64,000 bases of DNA from Bradyrhizobium agreste (GCF_016031625.1 NZ_JACCHP010000001.1:434001-498000), one strand, 5' to 3'; shown: positions 8,067 through 17,579, counted from the first letter of the stretch. Notes: a model not told the origin generated them from the sequence alone. Numbers and translations: made by a program.

Positions 8067-8477
8067 TCATTCGTTCTGGGCCGCATCGTCTTCAACAAGG
8101 CGCACGCCGACGACACAGATATCACCATCCAGAACTGTCAACGCGATCGGCGTGAGCGCTCTACCCTTACACGGACCTTCGACGCACCGCCCAGTACCGA
8201 GTTCGAAGGTAGAACCGTGTTTGCCGCACATCAGTCGGATACCGTATGGATCGAGGAATTGGTTCCGCTCCCAGTCCAAATTGACGCTGTTGTGGGGGCA
8301 TTCGTTGACATAGCCAAGCACCTTTTTGCCCCAGCGCACCACAATGATGGACCACGGGCGGTGATTGCCACCATCATCGACGACCATGAGATGGAATCCC
8401 ATGGCGTGGCGGCTCGGAATGTCGTTAAAGCCGCAAACCGCATAGATCGCATTTGGCTGCATTGATCGCTCGTACAT
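8067..8477 (-). CDS. Rieske [2Fe-2S] protein
   Basis: About 136-aa Rieske-type ferredoxin. The cluster ligands are C and H in ECPHNSVNL and in CGKHGSTFE, followed by the structural GRCVEGPCKGRALTPI. Such small soluble Rieske proteins usually serve as electron carriers; the partner here is unknown. The ATG at 8477 is used; the ATG at 8462 is an alternative, and the frame upstream begins only with TTG. No good ribosome site is visible for any of them. It faces the unknown gene at 7469 tail to tail. The -24-like bases ahead of it are weak, so its control is uncertain. Confidence 0.85.
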   Translation of the reverse strand: MYERSMQPNAIYAVCGFNDIPSRHAMGFHLMVVDDGGNHRPWSIIVVRWGKKVLGYVNECPHNSVNLDWERNQFLDPYGIRLMCGKHGSTFELGTGRCVEGPCKGRALTPIALTVLDGDICVVGVRLVEDDAAQNE

Positions 8478-8984
8478 TGCAAGACGTTCTTCATTGTCGC
8501 CGTGCAATCAACCGTGCAAGAACCGTACAAGTGCCGGAACGGCTCGTGTTTCCGGAATACAACGTGCAAGCTTCACTGTTGCATCGCACTTCATTGGCGG
8601 GGGTGCACAGTTAGACTAATTCGCACGAGCATTGAGCCTTGCTGCCGTTTCCATGCTGGCTGCGCAGCTGCAGCTTTCGTGTTCCAACATTTCTGGGCTA
8701 GTTTTCGGAGACCTAAACGCGGCTGCTGGTCTTTGCTGCTGGTTCGCCACCTGTGAAAGGCCCCGTGGCGATGCCGTCCGATGGCGTATCCGGCATCGCA
8801 AGTGCCTTCGCAGGAAAGCTGAACGCTCGCTTCCAGCGTTCCGATGGTGCGCAAGCCGCGAGCGTGCGCCCGCTTTAGGCCAAGACCCTTGCGCTCGCGC
8901 GTCGCTGCTGGTTACACAGCCGGCGCAAGTTCTACGAGCTGCATGTTGCAGAAAGCTCTGAGCTCGACTCCAAAATCTGCGAAC
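8478..8984. other. No gene seen
   Basis: Between the Rieske gene and the first transposase remnant I see no convincing coding sequence. A weak -24/-12-like stretch (TTGTACGGTTCTTGC on the minus strand, 8516-8530) precedes the Rieske gene but lacks the conserved GG and a nearby NifA site. Confidence 0.5.
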
Positions 8985-9199
8985 ACGCCATCAGGCTACC
9001 AATAATTACAAGGAATAGCCTCTTTGCCGGTAACGACGGCGGCGGACGACCTGGGCGACCATCGCAACACTGCTACAGACGGCAAAGATGAATAACGTCG
9101 ATCCGTTCGCCTGGCTCGCCCTACAATTCCAGCGTATCGCCAACGGATGGTCGAGCAGCGAAATCGACGCGCTTACGCCATGGAACCACGCCGTGTGAC
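8985..9199 (+). mobile_element. IS66 transposase C-terminal remnant
   Basis: The plus strand encodes RNSLFAGND, then after a one-base frame change TWATIATLLQTAKMNNVDPF and IDALTPWNHAV followed by a stop at 9197-9199. This is the characteristic end of IS66-family TnpC transposases. The rest of the element, including tnpA and tnpB, is absent here. Confidence 0.75.
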
Positions 9200-9229
9200 G
9201 GCCGCAGCTTTTCCACTTACATTCGAGAG

Positions 9230-9480
9230 CGAGTGCCTCGGCCGGTGCGGCACGCAGGACACCTTCTATGTTGGCAACATGAACAGGAACGGGCGCATCG
9301 ATCAGCAGAAACCTTTATCAAGACCTACAGCAAGGTGCGTTAGCCAAGCTGTATGCCCCCAAGGCGCCGATCACAGCGGCTGAACGACAGGCTCGTGCCG
9401 CTCTTCGACGGGCATGGCATTCCGCTGAGCTGGATCCTGACCGACCGCGGCACCGATTGCGCGACGCCGGACGTGAGATC
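9230..9480 (+). mobile_element. IS481-like transposase remnant
   Basis: Fragments in successive frames read GTQDTFYVGNMNRNGRIDQQ, then TFIKTYSKV, AKLYAPKAPITAAE, and RLNDRLVPLFDGHGIPLSWI with LTDRGTD. These match the integrase-core region of a transposase family common in rhizobia (DDE, IS481 type). Several frameshifts make it non-functional. Confidence 0.6.
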
Positions 9481-9914
9481 TTTGTCGGACACCTGCCGCT
9501 ACACGCACCGGCTGTCAGGTCGAGTCTCAAGCCGGACATCCCAGCAGAAAGGCAGCCGGCGTGGTCCTGCCTTCTATCCTACAACATCAAGGCGCTGCGC
9601 CACCGCGAGATGTTGATTGGCAACCAGGCGGCGCAAAGCCGCCAACGATTTGCGTCGCAATGGAAACCGCCGCGGCCAAACACCGGCGCGCGGGCGCCTC
9701 AGCTCGGCAAGACCAAATGGGCAGTCCGGTGACGCTTGCAGCCGACGCATCAGGCTTCGCCACGAGGTCGCCCGCGCCCAAGAACTATAATCGTGGCTGA
9801 CGGCAAGTTCTAGCCGAGAGCCGTCCGTTCCACGCCAGCGTAGCCGAACAGAAAAAATGGAGTTGCGGCCATCGCCGCAATCGTCGTCTCACCAGGAAGA
9901 AATCGCTTATTGAT
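9481..9914. other. No gene seen between IS remnants
   Basis: Short open frames occur on both strands but none resembles a known family. The stretch around 9530-9720 on the plus strand may be further decayed mobile-element sequence. Confidence 0.4.
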
Positions 9915-10905
9915 CTCGTCCGTCGTACGCAATTGATCCCAATGCTCGGCAGGGAAGCCGTAGAAGTCCATCAGGGTTTCGCGATCCTTAACCGGGATTT
10001 CGACCGTCCGCCCGTTATCTTTCCGCAAAGACTGGTTCTTGGTCACATAGTCGAGCGCGAGCTTCCGCGATTGCCGCTTCGAGCGGACGTCCGGTTCGGC
10101 GCCCAATAGACCTCGTGCGGATACTTCTTCATGGCGGCCTGCACCGAGAGCGGGAGCATTTCTAGGATATTGACGGTGTTGTACACCCAGCATCGCTGGT
10201 GTCGCATGCCGCAAAGACCTCGAGCGCCTTTCGAAAGCCGAGCGCGCGGTCCCCGACCGCAATTGCGGGGGCAATCTGCAACCCGCGCTTGCTTGACGTT
10301 GATCAGGAGCTCGCACCAGCTCTGTGCGCTCTCCAACACGCCAATTTGAAAGCCAATCAGTTCCTTCTTGCCTTCCGGCGTTGCCCCGATCAGCACCAGC
10401 ATGCATTCGCCATGATCTTCCATGAGGCCTGCAGCAAGACCCCATCAGCCCAGACGTACACGTATCGCCGCGCCCACAGATCGCGCCTTTGCCAGCGCTC
10501 GTACTCGCCTTGCCACTCCGCCGGCAGCCGGGAAATCACCGCAGGTGACAGGTTGGACGCGTTCTTGCCCCGCAAGGCCGTCATCCTGGAAATCACCGCT
10601 CGAGCTGCCGCGCAGGTACAGCACCGCAGACATCCAGGGTTCTGGTCCGCCTTGCCCACAGCGGCAGGATCGCCGAGCTGACCGGATCCGCCCATCTCCC
10701 GCCGCCCCGCGGTCACGAATCTTCGCTGGCGCCACCTCGACCAGTCCGACGCCGGTCACAATGTTCGCGCCGGGCCGTAACCATGCGACACGGGCGCGTC
10801 TGTCGGCAAGCTTCGAATCCTCCACCGTGGCAAGAAATGCCTCGGCTTCTACCTCGACGGCCTGCGCCAGAAGCTGCCGCGCACCGGCCGCGCCGGACTC
10901 CGATT
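9915..10905 (-). mobile_element. IS256-family transposase, frameshifted
   Basis: Read on the minus strand from 10905, the parts follow the order of an IS256 (mutator-type) transposase: AEAFLATVEDSKLADRRARV, VEVAPAKIRDRGAAGDG, SNLSPAVISRLPAEWQ.EYERW, ARRYVYVWADGVLLQA, MEDHGECMLVLIGATPEGKK, RHQRCWVYNTVNILEMLPLS, YWAPNR, and DRETLMDFYGFPAEHWDQLR. They lie in three different frames, with losses between blocks, so the copy is dead. The very end of the family, after the dimer of helices following the catalytic E, is missing or replaced. Confidence 0.85.
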
Positions 10906-11405
10906 AGTCGGTCATCGATCTCGTAGGCAGACGATGCGGGACAGTATTGGTAGTCTCATTCATGTCGTATTATTCTCCTCGAAGGTCTGGCAGGCTTCTA
11001 CACCCGTCTTGATACGCCGCCTGTCTCAGGCCGTCATCACCCACTTTCCCCCACAGTTCCAAGCGAAGCTCGCGGCCAAGCTTGACCATCTCGCAGAGAG
11101 ACCACAATTGACAAGACACATTGCGCTCGCGAGCGAGATGTCGCCAACTGTATGGTGTCCCACTCAGCAAGATTTGCTCGGTGACCGACTCTAGCCGACC
11201 CCGGGGGCACGGGACTGCGCAGCGCCAGCAAAGGCGGCTGAGGACTAAGCCGCGCTGGCGGCGAGCGGCCCAGCGCTGGTCGGTACAGCACTCCGGGCGC
11301 GACCCCGCCGCCTAAGCTCGTTTTGAAGTGGCGAGCCATTCCTGCAGCAACATACTCAACGAGCTCAGTAGTCGCCGCTTGAAGGTCCGGCCTCGTTCAC
11401 AGCGA
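10906..11405. other. No gene seen downstream of nopP
   Basis: About 500 bases between the IS256 remnant and the end of nopP. Open frames here are short and have no family resemblance. No clear terminator was found after nopP. Confidence 0.5.
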
Positions 11406-12278
11406 CTATTCTGCAGGCGACCCCGGGCCTAGATTAAGTCGCTCGAAGTACCAAGACGGGTTGTCGCCGGATGACTCTGTCTCATCACTCGCTTCACTCG
11501 CAGCCCGCTCGATTCTTGCCTGAGCACCACTACTCTCGGCGGCGAGATATCCTTCAGGTTTGCCTGCCCGTTGCCATTTACCTTCAGCGTTATGCGTCCA
11601 CTTGTCGGGATGCTGGTGAGGATCAAGCACCCAGTGCTTATCACTCACAGGAACAAAGCCCATCTGAGCCAGACGGGGCTCGATGCCTGGCAACGCAGGT
11701 TTTGACATAATCAATGCTCGCTCGCCGTCCTGCCGAAGCTGATGCTCCAGTAGAATATCGCCAGCGTTCTCGACGAGCGGATGAGTAACCCGAAGATCTA
11801 CTTGGGATGTGACCCGGTTTCGACCGGGAAACTGGGCGCTGAATCGCCTTCCTCCTACCCGAAGTCCGCCTTCTGTCCTCAGAAGCCCAACAGTTTTGTC
11901 ACCCAAGCGATAGGCGTAATATCGCGCCTCATCCGTATCTTCATCGGTGTGACCCTCGGTTCTAGCAACGTATGCTGCGCGCTCAGCTTTTGTCGATATA
12001 TAATCCGAGTATTCCTGTGGATTATCAGCAATGTGCTTGATGTCATCGCTATAGAAAGCCTTCACTTCTTCCCCAAAGGTCTCGATGTCGATCTCGTCGA
12101 TCGGAGGTCGTGAAACTACGGAATACGGCCGTGTCGCTGCCTGAGACGAACTTGGGCCAGCATCGGGTGCCATGCCTGCAAGCCTTTCCGAAAAGCCCTC
12201 GTCATCTGAATGCCTCGCTTCATCAGCCTGGGTAGCGCTTGTGGATTGGCTGGATGAGCCAACAATTCGGCCATACAT
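11406..12278 (-). CDS. nopP: Type III effector NopP
   Basis: 290-aa protein of the NopP family, secreted by the rhizobial type III system into legume cells; in soybean bradyrhizobia NopP is the determinant of Rj2 incompatibility. The N-terminus MYGRI with a Ser/Gln-rich tail looks like a type III secretion signal; a conserved TRPYSVVSRPPIDEI follows at about residue 50, then DNPQEYSDYISTKAERAA, LLRTEGG, and THPLVENAGDILLEHQLR near residue 185. AGGAGG precedes the ATG, and a tts box lies about 65 bases further upstream. It sits inside the nif region between fdxB and the Rieske gene. A second full copy is at 54347 and a fragment at 13690. Confidence 0.85.
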   Translation of the reverse strand: MYGRIVGSSSQSTSATQADEARHSDDEGFSERLAGMAPDAGPSSSQAATRPYSVVSRPPIDEIDIETFGEEVKAFYSDDIKHIADNPQEYSDYISTKAERAAYVARTEGHTDEDTDEARYYAYRLGDKTVGLLRTEGGLRVGGRRFSAQFPGRNRVTSQVDLRVTHPLVENAGDILLEHQLRQDGERALIMSKPALPGIEPRLAQMGFVPVSDKHWVLDPHQHPDKWTHNAEGKWQRAGKPEGYLAAESSGAQARIERAASEASDETESSGDNPSWYFERLNLGPGSPAE

Positions 12279-12342
12279 CGGATCGTCCTCCTGTCGGTAC
12301 GGTTTGGGGGTTCTGAGCTCGCGCGAGCTCTACCGAGGATGG

Positions 12343-12370
12343 TAAGAGGTGTAGCTGACTATGAGCTGAC
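12343..12370 (-). promoter_or_regulatory. tts box of nopP
   Basis: On the minus strand GTCAGCTCATAGTCAGCT followed by ACACCTCTTA matches the TtsI-binding consensus GTCAG-N-TT-N-TCG-N-AAGCT...CCTA at most positions. It lies about 65 bases ahead of the nopP start, so flavonoid/NodD-TtsI control is expected. Confidence 0.75.
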
Positions 12371-12574
12371 GCGCCCGGTTGAGCATCAGTTGCGCGCTCT
12401 TGTGAAGAGGAAGCTACTTCGTGATCCACGAAGAACGGCTAAGCGATTGAGCTAGGATCGCATTTTTGCCGCTGTGGACTGGTTTGCGATGCAGTGTTTG
12501 GTGCACCGGGCATCGGAGCCTTGCAACTTCATTTTTGAGATTCTGTCGAATCGCCAGCCATGATTCCGTGGTCG

Positions 12575-13680
12575 CATCGGAGGTGGCGATGCAAACGAAG
12601 AAGCACAGGACGACGGATCGGGCGATCTGTTCCGGGCCAGGCTAGACCAGATCATCAGTATGAAGCACGCGCTGGTCAGCTCGCCGGCAGGGTCGATTGC
12701 GACTGGGTGGAGAGCGAGATCGCACCGCTGCACAGCGTGAACGGCCGGTCCGGAATCGTGACCCGCTTTGTGATCGGGCTGCTGCTCAAGCACATTTACA
12801 GCCTGCCCGATGAGGGGGTATGCGAGCACTGGCTCCACGACCTGTATTTCCAGCACTTCATCGGCGAAGGGTTCTTTCGTCACGCCTTCCTGCACGAGCG
12901 CTCGGACCTGAGCCACTGGCGCAAGCGGCTAGCACAAGCTGGAGCTGTTGCTCGCCGAGAGCCTGCGGGTGGCGCACGAGGCCGGCGCGTTACGCAATCA
13001 GGCCCTCATGCGGTCACGGTCGACACGACCGTGCAGAAGGCCATCACCTTCCCAACCGATGCCAAGCTGCACGCGACGATCAAGGGGCTCAACCGCCTGG
13101 CGAGCAAGCAAGGGGTCAAGCTGCGGTAGTCCTATCTTCGCATTGCCAAGACTGCGGCAATAATGGCTTCCCGCTACGCCTATTCAAGCGACATCAGCGG
13201 CACATGCGCATCCTGCGCAGCTGGCTAGGCCCGATCATCCGCGACATCCGCCGCGAGATGGAAGGCCAGTTGCGCTCGAGACGCGTTCGCCCTCCCGCTT
13301 GGTCGGGCCACGCAGATCCGCTCGCAGCAGCAGCGCCGGTGCGGCCGGAAGCTGAATTCCTTCCACGCGCGGGAGGGGAAGTGCATCGGCAAGGGAAAGG
13401 CCAGCGCACCTTACGAGCTAGGCGCACCCGCGTCGCGTCTTCATCTCCGGCCAAAAGAGCGGGGTCTTCGGCATCGAACCCGTCGTCGGACACTAAAGGC
13501 CGACAGTTACCTCGGCCGCTGCTACCTCAAAGGCCACGCCGGCGATGCCGCCAACGTCATCGTCTCCGTCGTCGGCGACAACTTCCGCCGCATCCTCGTC
13601 TGCCCGAGGGCTCTTTGGCGTCTCTTCCTGACCACCATCATCGCTGTCCTCAGCGACCGCTCACCGCTGAAATCGGTTTG
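12575..13680 (+). mobile_element. IS5-family transposase, frameshifted and deleted
   Basis: The plus strand carries, over several frames, the ordered blocks of an IS5-type transposase: LFRARLDQIISMKHALV, SEIAPLHSVNGRSGIVTRFV, LLKHIYSLPDEGVCEHWL, FRHAFLHERSDLSHWRKRL, LLLAESLRVAHEAGALR, KAITFPTDAKL, IKGLNRLASKQGVKLR, FKRHQRHMRILRSWLG and GRCYLKGHAGDAANVIVSVVG. About 100 codons between GKGKASAPYEL and RVFISGQKSGVFG are deleted, removing part of the catalytic core. The copy is inactive. Confidence 0.82.
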
Positions 13681-13689
13681 TTAACGGTC

Positions 13690-13950
13690 GACTACTTCGT
13701 AGGCTTGTCGACCCGCCGCCACTCGTCGTTTTCGCTGTTCGTCCACACTTCTGGGTGCTGATTCGGGTCAAGCACCCGCCCAGTGGTTGCGGCCCACGTG
13801 AACAAAACCCATCTCCGCCAGACGGGGGTCCATGCCTCTTGTGGCAGGACGTGACAAAACCAACGGATGCTCGCTGTCCTCCCGCAGTTGATGTTCCCGC
13901 AAGATATCGCCCGCGTTCACGACCAGCGGATCGTTGCGGCTAAACTGTTC
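13690..13950 (-). pseudogene. nopP C-terminal fragment
   Basis: On the minus strand this stretch encodes, in the same order as nopP, a block equivalent to DPLVVNAGDILREHQLRED, then LSRPAT.GMDPRLAEMGFVH, and a DPNQHPEVWTN.E.DEWRRVDK-like end. The nucleotide sequence runs parallel to nopP positions 11560-11790. The N-terminal two thirds and the secretion signal are absent, and the IS5 remnant abuts its truncated C-terminal end. Confidence 0.72.
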
Positions 13951-14776
13951 CTGAAAATGGTCTCCTTTAATTCGTGCCGGGCCTCCTGCTCTTAGATCGC
14001 TCTCCTATCGGCAAAATTGCACCCGATTGAGCTCGTGCCTCGCAAGTTCGCTAGAATATACAAGCTAGCTGACCACAACCTGACCGCAGCATCTGCGCGG
14101 CACTCCGACGCGCATGCACACGCGCGGGTTACCAATCGTAGGCTGACGGAGCGTGATATTGCCGACGCTCGATCCATCAAGGATGCGACACCCAACGGTG
14201 CAGACCTGCACCACCGTCGTTTCCTCGGACCGTCGCCACCATTGAGAGACCCATTCGACCAGGAACATTGGCCATTGCAGCCGTGTGTCGAGGATCGGCG
14301 GCTTGCGACCAGAATTACCGCTCGGTGCTTTTGTCGCGGCGTCGCACCGTCCATCTAATTCCGGGCAGCGTCCCAATTGGAGAATTGCGGAGGCACAGGT
14401 GCCCCCATCACATGCGCTTCGACGCGATCGGCCATGATCAGGCAGACAATTGACCACGACCGGCGCACCGCAGCCGACTTACGCTCCTGCCGATCCCGCA
14501 GCCGGGCACGCTACAGGAGAAGATCGGCACCTTGTTTCCGCGGGAACGTCCCCTATTTCGGAAATAAGCAATTCACAATCTATGAAGAACACGAAGGCAA
14601 CTTGGCCATCCGCCCCGCGTAAGGACTAGGCGCCTTTGGCGAAAACGTGGACTCGAGCCCGCCGGCCGCGTCTCCGTTGCGGGTTCACCTGATCACCAAC
14701 GGCTCCTCCCTCCATATCCCGCCAGCTGCTGCGCCGTCCTCGCGCGCGCGCGAGAGAGAGAGAGAGATGCCTTCGC
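13951..14776. other. No gene seen downstream of fdxB
   Basis: This 0.8-kb stretch between the nopP fragment and fdxB contains several open frames up to about 130 codons without family resemblance. The mix of frames and the neighbouring IS remnants suggest decayed insertion sequence. No T-rich terminator hairpin was found behind fdxB. Confidence 0.45.
14741..14767. repeat. (CG)n-(AG)n dinucleotide run
   Basis: A CG dinucleotide tract followed directly by an AG tract, together 27 bases, begins 10 bases behind the fdxB stop. Such runs are unusual in rhizobial coding DNA and prone to slippage. Confidence 0.8.
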
Positions 14777-15076
14777 TTATGCAGCTTCGGCTGCGGCCGA
14801 AACGTGGGTCTGGCAGTCCGCCGGGCAAACCCTGGCGCACGCACCGCAGCCGATGCAGGCACCCTCATCGTTCAGAACCATAATCTTCTTTTCGATCTCA
14901 TCGTCCTCGTCATTGTCGAGATCGACAAGTTCGCCTTCCTCGTTGGTTCCTTTCAAAGTCATGACATCTCGACCGCACACCTTGAAACATCGGCCGCAGC
15001 CGATGCACTTCTTGCTATTGATCGAGATCAGATACTCTGGCGTCCATTCGCGTCCATCTCGCGTAGCAAATGACAT
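14777..15076 (-). CDS. fdxB: FdxB, nif-specific ferredoxin III
   Basis: 99-aa ferredoxin with two cluster motifs, CIGCGRCFKVCGRD at about residue 24 and CIGCGACARVCPAD near residue 75, separated by an acidic insert (ELVDLDNDEDDEIEKK) typical of the nif-associated ferredoxin III group. It probably supplies electrons for cofactor assembly or to nitrogenase. It is the last gene of the nifDKENX operon; it follows its neighbour by 15 bases. Confidence 0.92.
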   Translation of the reverse strand: MSFATRDGREWTPEYLISINSKKCIGCGRCFKVCGRDVMTLKGTNEEGELVDLDNDEDDEIEKKIMVLNDEGACIGCGACARVCPADCQTHVSAAAEAA

Positions 15077-15091
15077 GGGTCGGGGCCTCCT

Positions 15092-15292
15092 TCAGGTAAT
15101 TTCCATCGCCTTCAGATCACGGCTCTTGCGCTCCAGTTCGGCATAGGCGTTGTACGCCTTCTGCGCCACCACCATGATCGAGGTCCAGTTGACGGGCAAT
15201 TCTTCCGAAAGGTCGTGCAGATCCATCTTGGCTTGTGTCGCCTTGACGGACAGTTTCTTTAGTTCTACCTTCAGTTCTTCACGATCGCTCAT
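15092..15292 (-). CDS. CCE_0567/DUF683 nif-cluster protein
   Basis: 66-aa protein of the small helical-hairpin family (CCE_0567, DUF683) found behind nifX in many diazotrophs. The pattern [20 protein letters not shown] then [14 protein letters not shown] predicts two long helices. Its role is unknown; metal or cluster binding during cofactor maturation has been suggested. The ATG at 15292 is chosen because it overlaps the preceding stop as ATGA; the frame is open further upstream. Confidence 0.85.
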   Translation of the reverse strand: MSDREELKVELKKLSVKATQAKMDLHDLSEELPVNWTSIMVVAQKAYNAYAELERKSRDLKAMEIT

Positions 15293-15765
15293 GAGTATCC
15301 CCAATAGTTCGCCACGTCGGGAAACTTCCGAATCAGTTCGATTCCATCGCTGACACATTTATCGCCCTGCTGCGCGAGCTTTACCAAATTATCGAATCCG
15401 AAGCGATACACATCGCGCAGCTGCTTGTTCACGGCGATCAGACGGCCTGAGATGAGCACCATGCGGGCGAAGCCTTCATGATGCAGATCCAGAATCGGCT
15501 GGGTCATCACGCCGGTCTCCCTCTCGATCGAGAGCGCGACCGCATCGAAGAACAGCTTAAGCCGCCACAGCGTATCGGGATCGGGATCACCGATAATCGG
15601 CAATGCACGCCGTTTCTCCTCGTCTAGAATATAGAGTTCGAGCAGATCGAGATCGCTCTTCGCCTTCCAGGCTCCGTTGGTGTCCTGAGCACGCCAAACC
15701 TTGATCAACTCCATGAGGAACGGCGCGTCGACGGCGTTCCCCTGCCGCTCTATTTTTGCAATCAT
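15289..15765 (-). CDS. NifX-associated protein (DUF269)
   Basis: 158-aa DUF269 protein. It carries the family landmarks [16 protein letters not shown] near residue 25, [16 protein letters not shown]-like [11 protein letters not shown], and [10 protein letters not shown] at the C-terminus. It always accompanies nifX and is thought to take part in FeMo-co trafficking, without a proven mechanism. It starts 6 bases after nifX. Confidence 0.9.
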   Translation of the reverse strand: MIAKIERQGNAVDAPFLMELIKVWRAQDTNGAWKAKSDLDLLELYILDEEKRRALPIIGDPDPDTLWRLKLFFDAVALSIERETGVMTQPILDLHHEGFARMVLISGRLIAVNKQLRDVYRFGFDNLVKLAQQGDKCVSDGIELIRKFPDVANYWGYS

Positions 15766-15771
15766 ATCACC

Positions 15772-16167
15772 TCATTCGTCGAACTCGAAGGTTCGGCGTC
15801 GGTCTTTTGCCATAGCCTTGCGTAGCCAAGGAGGTGGCGTGCCCTTCAGTACGCGCTCGAGTTTCTCGAGCAACACCAGAATACTTTCTGGCTTGTTCAC
15901 CTTAATAGGATGGATCTTGTTGGCCACCACTCGCGCAGCCCCGGCACCGCCAATGGCGGCGACATAAAGAATCGCGCAATCCTTGATCGCCTCGATCTTC
16001 GGCGCCAACTTGTCATCGTTGCCGTCCTCCTTAAGATCGCCCTCAAACTCAATCGCCTTGAGAAACACGTGACCGCCAGGCGTGACATCGTAGATTGCGA
16101 TATTCTTTGCCCAACCAAAATGGGCATCGACGCGTTTCAGGTCCTGAGTGGCAAACGCGACCTTCAT
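15772..16167 (-). CDS. nifX: NifX, FeMo-co precursor carrier
   Basis: 131-aa protein that binds NifB-co and the VK cluster between NifB and NifEN. It begins MKVAFATQDLKRVDAHFGWA, the cofactor-binding fold shared with the C-terminus of NifB, and has an IGGAGAARVVANKIHPIKV motif. The last 30 residues are basic. Its start overlaps the nifN stop by 4 bases. Confidence 0.93.
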   Translation of the reverse strand: MKVAFATQDLKRVDAHFGWAKNIAIYDVTPGGHVFLKAIEFEGDLKEDGNDDKLAPKIEAIKDCAILYVAAIGGAGAARVVANKIHPIKVNKPESILVLLEKLERVLKGTPPPWLRKAMAKDRRRTFEFDE

Positions 16168-17570
16168 GCAATGGCCCCCTCATCTGCGCCGATCGGACTG
16201 CGATACCCCGAGTATGGTGGCAGCCCGGCCGCAGTCCGCCATTTGTCGGGCGTAGGCTGATCGTTCTCCTCGCGATGCGCGATCACGAGATTGGCGATGT
16301 CGAAGATCAGATTGCGGGTACCACGATAGCCCACGGATAGTTGGTGTCCCGCACCAAGTCGATCGAACATCGGAAAACCCGTACGATAGAACGGGACTTT
16401 CAGCCGAGCCGCCGCTTGCCTGCCATGCGAATGCGTGATCAGCAGGTCGCAATGCCTCGTTTTGGCAAGCCATTCCAGATCCTCAAGATCGCCAATGAGT
16501 ACTTCCTTGGTCTTGATCCGCTCAATCACCCCCGACTGAGTGGTCGTCACGGCCGCGGTCACCTGCGCGCCCATGTCGTGCAGCATGCCGGACAGATCGA
16601 ACAGGAGGTCTGGCTCAGCGCCGATCGCAACTTTGCGACCGCCAATATGGAAATGCGCGTCCAGCATTGCATCGGCGAGCTGACCGCGCTGGCGCCGATA
16701 CTTCAGCGGTATGGGGCGGCCGCTGATCTCGCTCAAGAACGTCATGAATTCGTCGTTCGGACACAGGCCACACAGCCGCTCGAAGACACGAACAGGCACG
16801 CCGGTCTTGCCCTGCATGACCTCTGCCGCGCGCTGCATCTGCGCGCCGATTGCAATTGTCCACCCGGCGCGGCCCATGCTCGCAATTTCGTCGACGCCGA
16901 TGCCGCCGATGGTCGTTGGCGTAAACTCATCGGGGATACGTCCATCGAGCGATCCCGCCAGATCAGGGAGGAAGGACGGGCACAACCCGAAATCATCCAG
17001 TATGACACGGAGTTCATCAAGGTCGCCGGGCGTGAGGTGACATCCCGGCAGAACATTCACCTTCGATGGATCCCGCAGGCCGTTGGCGTTGGGCTCCACC
17101 AGCACCTCCACAATGCGCGCCACAGCCCTCTCCCAGCCGTCCTGGAACGCGCCCTTGAAATCAGGCGTCGAGACATACACCAGTGGCAACTTTGCGAGTT
17201 GCGGATGACTGCTCCGGATTAGCTTGAGGTAGGCATCCACATCGTCGCCGTTGGTCTCGGTGACGCCGGTCGAGCAGATTCCGATGATCTTTGGCTTGGT
17301 ACGGTTATAGATGTTCAGTATCGCCAGCTCGAGATTCTCATAGCCACCGAGTACGGTCGCGACTTCGCTCATCGCGGTGGTCTGCAGCGGTACTGCCTCT
17401 TTGAAATGCCGGACAAAGAGCGTGAGACCGAAGGATGTGCACCCCTGGGAGCCGTGCAGAAGCGGCATCGCCCCGCGCAGCCCCATGAAGGCGAATGCGC
17501 CGCCGATGGGCTGACTCATCTTCAGCGGGTTGACAGCGCAGGCTTTTGTCGGCGCCGTGACGATTGCCAT
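16164..17570 (-). CDS. nifN: NifN, cofactor scaffold beta subunit
   Basis: 468-aa subunit of the NifEN complex on which the FeMo cofactor precursor matures. It is a paralogue of NifK: KMSQPIGGAFAFMGLRGAMP, then LLHGSQGCTSFGLTLFVRHF and ICSTGVTETNGDD. The cysteine in GSQGCTSF is the bridging-cluster ligand. It follows nifE by 9 bases and overlaps nifX, so the operon is tightly coupled. Confidence 0.94.
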   Translation of the reverse strand: MAIVTAPTKACAVNPLKMSQPIGGAFAFMGLRGAMPLLHGSQGCTSFGLTLFVRHFKEAVPLQTTAMSEVATVLGGYENLELAILNIYNRTKPKIIGICSTGVTETNGDDVDAYLKLIRSSHPQLAKLPLVYVSTPDFKGAFQDGWERAVARIVEVLVEPNANGLRDPSKVNVLPGCHLTPGDLDELRVILDDFGLCPSFLPDLAGSLDGRIPDEFTPTTIGGIGVDEIASMGRAGWTIAIGAQMQRAAEVMQGKTGVPVRVFERLCGLCPNDEFMTFLSEISGRPIPLKYRRQRGQLADAMLDAHFHIGGRKVAIGAEPDLLFDLSGMLHDMGAQVTAAVTTTQSGVIERIKTKEVLIGDLEDLEWLAKTRHCDLLITHSHGRQAAARLKVPFYRTGFPMFDRLGAGHQLSVGYRGTRNLIFDIANLVIAHREENDQPTPDKWRTAAGLPPYSGYRSPIGADEGAIA

Positions 17571-17579
17571 GACGCCTCG

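Noticed and set aside
8516..8530. Possible -24/-12 promoter of the Rieske gene
   Set aside because: TTGTACGGTTCTTGC lacks the invariant GG, and no TGT-N10-ACA is close.
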